DNA from: Phyllobacteriaceae bacterium
GTDB lineage: Bacteria > Pseudomonadota > Alphaproteobacteria > Rhizobiales > Ancalomicrobiaceae
Direction of reading: 5' to 3'
Length of the DNA: 7,417 nt
Assembly (NCBI GenBank): GCA_012517025.1
Contig: JAAYVT010000369.1
Coordinates: 1 to 7,417 of the forward strand
The notes below the pieces were generated by a model. The model was not told where the DNA came from, searched no databases, and saw only the letters and a list, made by a program, of their open reading frames with translations. The position numbers and the translations under genes are program-made. Positions 5,652 through 7,417 of the stretch are shown here, piece by piece; position 1 is the stretch's first letter, and every line of letters starts with the position of its first letter.

Positions 5652-7178
5652 TCAACGTTTGAGGAGCGAGCCGAGGACGCCTCGGACGAGCGCGTTGGTG
5701 ATCTCGCGGCCGGCGGTCGAGGCGGCGGAGCGCACGGCGGACTTCGCGGCCGCTTCGATGATCGTCTGCGAGCGGGGACCGCCGGTCCGCATCGAGGCGA
5801 CGCCGCCGACCGTCGACAGAATGCCGCCGAGCACGCCGTCGAGGAAGCCGCCGCCGGAGGGAGCCGGGTTGCTCCCACCGGGTTGCGCCGGATTGGACAC
5901 GACCTTGCCGCGCAGCTTCTCGAAGGCCGATTCGCGATCGACCGCCTCGTCGTATTTGCCGGCGAGCGGCGAGGTGTTGACCAAGGTGGCGCGCTCGTCC
6001 GGCTTCAGCGGCCCGACCCGCGCCTCGGGCGGCCGCACGAAGGTGCGCTGGACGATCGAGGGCACGCCCTTGCCGTGCAGCATCGAGACCAGCGCCTCGC
6101 CGACGGCGAGCTCGGTGATCGCCTCGGCGGTCGAGAACGCCGGGTTCTGCCGGAAGGTCTCGGCGGCGGCGCGCACCGCCTTCTGTTCGCGCGGGGTGAA
6201 GGCCCTGAGCGCGTGCTGGACGCGATTGCCGAGCTGGGCGGAGACGCTGTCGGGCACGTCGAGCGGGTTCTGGGTGACGAAATAGACGCCGACCCCCTTG
6301 GAGCGGATCAGTCGCACCACCTGCTCGATCTTCTGCAACAGCGCCGGCGGCGCCTCGTCGAACAGCAGATGGGCCTCGTCGAAGAAGAACACCAACTTCG
6401 GCTTTTCCGCGTCGCCGATTTCCGGCAGCTCCTCGAACAGTTCGGAGAGCAGCCACAAAAGGAAGGTCGAATAGAGCCGCGGGTTCGGCATCAGATCGTC
6501 GGCGGCGAGGATGTTGACGCGGCCGCGCCCCTGCGCGTCGGTCGCCATCAGATCGGCGATGGCGAGCGCCGGCTCGCCGAAGAAGGCGTCGCCGCCTTGT
6601 TGCTCGAGCACCAACAGCTGCCGCTGGATCGCCCCGACCGAAGCCTTCGAGACGTTGCCGTAGTCGACCGTCAACTCGTCGGCGCGCTCGGCGACGTGGC
6701 CGAGCACGGCGCGCAGATCCTTCAGATCGAGGAGGAGCAGACCCTCCTCGTCGGCGAGCTTGAAGACGATGTTGAGCACGCCCTCCTGGACGTCGTTGAG
6801 CCCCATCAGACGGGAAAGCAGCAGCGGCCCCATCTCCGAAATGGTGGCGCGCACCGGATGACCCTGCACCCCGAAGACGTCCCAATAGACGGTGGTGAAG
6901 CGCTTCGGCTCCCAATCGGCGAAGCCGATGTCGGTGCAGCGCTTGGCGATCCAATCCTTCTCCTCGCCCTTGGCGCCGATGCCGGAAAGGTCGCCCTTGA
7001 CGTCGGCGGCGAAGACCGAGACGCCGGCCTCCGCTAGCCCCTCCGCCAGCACCTGCAGGGAGACGGTCTTGCCGGTGCCGGTGGCGCCGGTGATCAGGCC
7101 GTGGCGGTTGGCGAGCTTCAGCTCCAGCCATTCGTCCTCGACGCTCTTGCCCAACCAGACGCCGCCGTCGATCCGCAT
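5652..7178 (-). CDS. yjgR: HerA-like ATPase, YjgR/DUF853 family
   Basis: 508-residue cytosolic P-loop ATPase of the FtsK-HerA superfamily, YjgR/DUF853 branch, whose cellular role is not established. The Walker A motif GATGTGKT (31-38) lies close to the N-terminus, so the HAS-barrel of archaeal HerA is absent. After a region with ADVKGDLSG (58-66), Walker B is LVFFFDEAHLLFDEAP (262-277; D267 and catalytic E268), then the sensor motif VTQNPLDVP (301-309) and the conserved QLGNRVQHALRAFTPREQ (315-332), whose arginines may act in trans between hexamer subunits. A flexible Pro/Gly/Asn linker (about 428-444) leads to a conserved Ala-rich C-terminal helix ending REITNALVRGVLGSLLKR. Length fits E. 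coli YjgR (about 500). The start has an almost perfect GGAGGTGA site. It is first in a three-gene block. No NurA nuclease is nearby, so a HerA-NurA end-resection role is not supported. Confidence 0.93.
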   Translation of the reverse strand: MRIDGGVWLGKSVEDEWLELKLANRHGLITGATGTGKTVSLQVLAEGLAEAGVSVFAADVKGDLSGIGAKGEEKDWIAKRCTDIGFADWEPKRFTTVYWDVFGVQGHPVRATISEMGPLLLSRLMGLNDVQEGVLNIVFKLADEEGLLLLDLKDLRAVLGHVAERADELTVDYGNVSKASVGAIQRQLLVLEQQGGDAFFGEPALAIADLMATDAQGRGRVNILAADDLMPNPRLYSTFLLWLLSELFEELPEIGDAEKPKLVFFFDEAHLLFDEAPPALLQKIEQVVRLIRSKGVGVYFVTQNPLDVPDSVSAQLGNRVQHALRAFTPREQKAVRAAAETFRQNPAFSTAEAITELAVGEALVSMLHGKGVPSIVQRTFVRPPEARVGPLKPDERATLVNTSPLAGKYDEAVDRESAFEKLRGKVVSNPAQPGGSNPAPSGGGFLDGVLGGILSTVGGVASMRTGGPRSQTIIEAAAKSAVRSAASTAGREITNALVRGVLGSLLKR

Positions 7179-7185
7179 CGCGCTC

Positions 7186-7193
7186 TCACCTCC
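7186..7193 (-). promoter_or_regulatory. Near-perfect ribosome binding site of the HerA-like ATPase gene
   Basis: Reads GGAGGTGA on the minus strand, fully complementary to the 3' end of 16S rRNA, with seven bases to the ATG at 7178. It fixes the start and suggests efficient translation of the operon's first gene. Confidence 0.8.
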
Positions 7194-7208
7194 GTGTCGG
7201 AGCTCTCT

Positions 7209-7214
7209 CTATAG
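7209..7214 (-). promoter_or_regulatory. Weak candidate -10 element of the ATPase operon
   Basis: CTATAG (a palindrome, so the same on both strands) lies about 30 bases before the start codon. A GTTTCC hexamer sits 17 bases upstream on the minus strand, where a -35 would be, but matches poorly. This is the only AT-rich hexamer in a GC-rich leader. Confidence 0.3.
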
Positions 7215-7417
7215 GCCGGGCGCGGAGGCTTGGAAACCGACGCTCAGGTCTCACCCTCGGCGTGCGGCGCCGGCGGCCTTGTCCGCCGCCCCGCGACGTG
7301 GCACGGTCCGCCGCCGTCGGATTTCCGGGTGGCTCGCCGGGGCGATCGTGCCGGCGAGAGGAATGCGACGCGAGGATCGCGAGCCGAAGACGGCCGCGAT
7401 CGCAGTTTCCGCGGCGC
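7215..7417. other. Upstream region at the right edge, no confident gene
   Basis: GC-rich sequence upstream of the ATPase operon. Two of three minus-strand frames are open to the edge for tens of codons, but their translations are arginine-rich and look like chance GC-rich frames. A plus-strand ATG at 7363 preceded by GAGAGG (one base away, too close) opens a frame to the edge and could be the start of a divergent gene, but 18 codons are too few to judge. Confidence 0.4.
7375..7401. repeat. Inverted repeat (hairpin) near the right edge
   Basis: GATCGCG at 7375-7381 pairs with CGCGATC at 7395-7401, and GCC at 7383-7385 with GGC at 7392-7394, leaving one bulged A and the six-base loop GAAGAC. 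The plus-strand side is followed by GCAGTTTCC. It may be a transcript-end hairpin, an operator or chance in GC-rich DNA. Confidence 0.4.

Noticed and set aside
4300..6285. A 661-codon plus-strand open frame antisense to the peptidase and ATPase.
   Set aside because: Its translation is Arg/Val/Asp-rich with no domain, it lies opposite two well-supported genes, and long antisense frames are expected at this GC content.
5883..7037. A 384-codon plus-strand frame antisense to the ATPase.
   Set aside because: Mirror of codon bias on the opposite strand; composition is Leu/Arg/Gly/Glu-rich without a known fold.
4255..7131. A 958-codon minus-strand open frame covering the ATPase gene and the peptidase, looking like a giant fusion.
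   Set aside because: Only its last 460 codons encode a recognisable protein (the M20 peptidase). The upstream half is an out-of-frame, Arg/Ala-rich reading of the ATPase gene, which has its own frame with Walker motifs and a perfect ribosome site.
5652..7178. Reading the ATPase as part of a HerA-NurA or HerA-SIR2-type defence module.
   Set aside because: The N-terminal HAS-barrel is missing, the sequence fits the housekeeping YjgR/DUF853 branch, and no nuclease, SIR2 or other defence partner is in the window.
7271..7288. A short inverted repeat CGGCGG/CCGCCG with a six-base loop.
   Set aside because: Six GC-only pairs are expected often by chance in this composition, and nothing nearby suggests function.

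Overview
The window reads as ordinary chromosome from a GC-rich alphaproteobacterium, most likely a member of the Hyphomicrobiales (Rhizobiales). The evidence is the strongly G/C-biased third codon positions, an Omp25/Omp31-type small beta-barrel protein (a hallmark of that order), an alphaproteobacterial-style class IV aminotransferase, a ZntB-type transporter with a GMNTHG signature, and a YjgR/DUF853 ATPase. No transposase, integrase, tRNA, rRNA, CRISPR array or phage gene is visible. The assignment rests on recognising the proteins by eye, not on a database search.

Layout from left to right. (1) 1-700, minus strand: the first 233 codons of a branched-chain amino acid aminotransferase (ilvE type), cut by the left edge. 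(2) 701-907: a divergent intergenic region. (3) 908-1570, plus strand: a type II HAD hydrolase that keeps every catalytic residue of the L-2-haloacid dehalogenases. (4) 1571-1723: a convergent gap holding two inverted repeats that may end transcription from both sides. (5) 1724-2506, minus strand: an Omp25/31-like outer-membrane beta-barrel protein with a clear signal peptide. (6) 2507-2796: a 290-bp divergent intergenic region with a candidate extended -10 promoter for the porin-like gene and a short direct repeat nearer the transporter. (7) 2797-3837, plus strand: a ZntB/CorA-family divalent-cation transporter. (8) 7178 down to 3827, minus strand: a tight three-gene block made of a HerA-like ATPase (YjgR/DUF853), an M20 metallopeptidase 14 bp after it, and an unrecognised 143-residue protein whose GTG start overlaps the peptidase stop. 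The last of these runs 11 bp into the 3' end of the transporter gene. (9) 7179-7417: the upstream region of the ATPase operon, with an excellent Shine-Dalgarno sequence and a hairpin near the right edge.

Functionally the window is a mixture of housekeeping and accessory metabolism: amino-acid transamination, dehalogenation or a related HAD hydrolysis, an envelope barrel, metal transport and peptide hydrolysis. The genes do not form one pathway. The only firm co-transcription unit is the ATPase-peptidase-unknown block. I found no convincing new multi-gene system. The least explained item is the 143-residue protein translationally coupled to the peptidase, followed by the paired hairpins between the HAD gene and the barrel gene.
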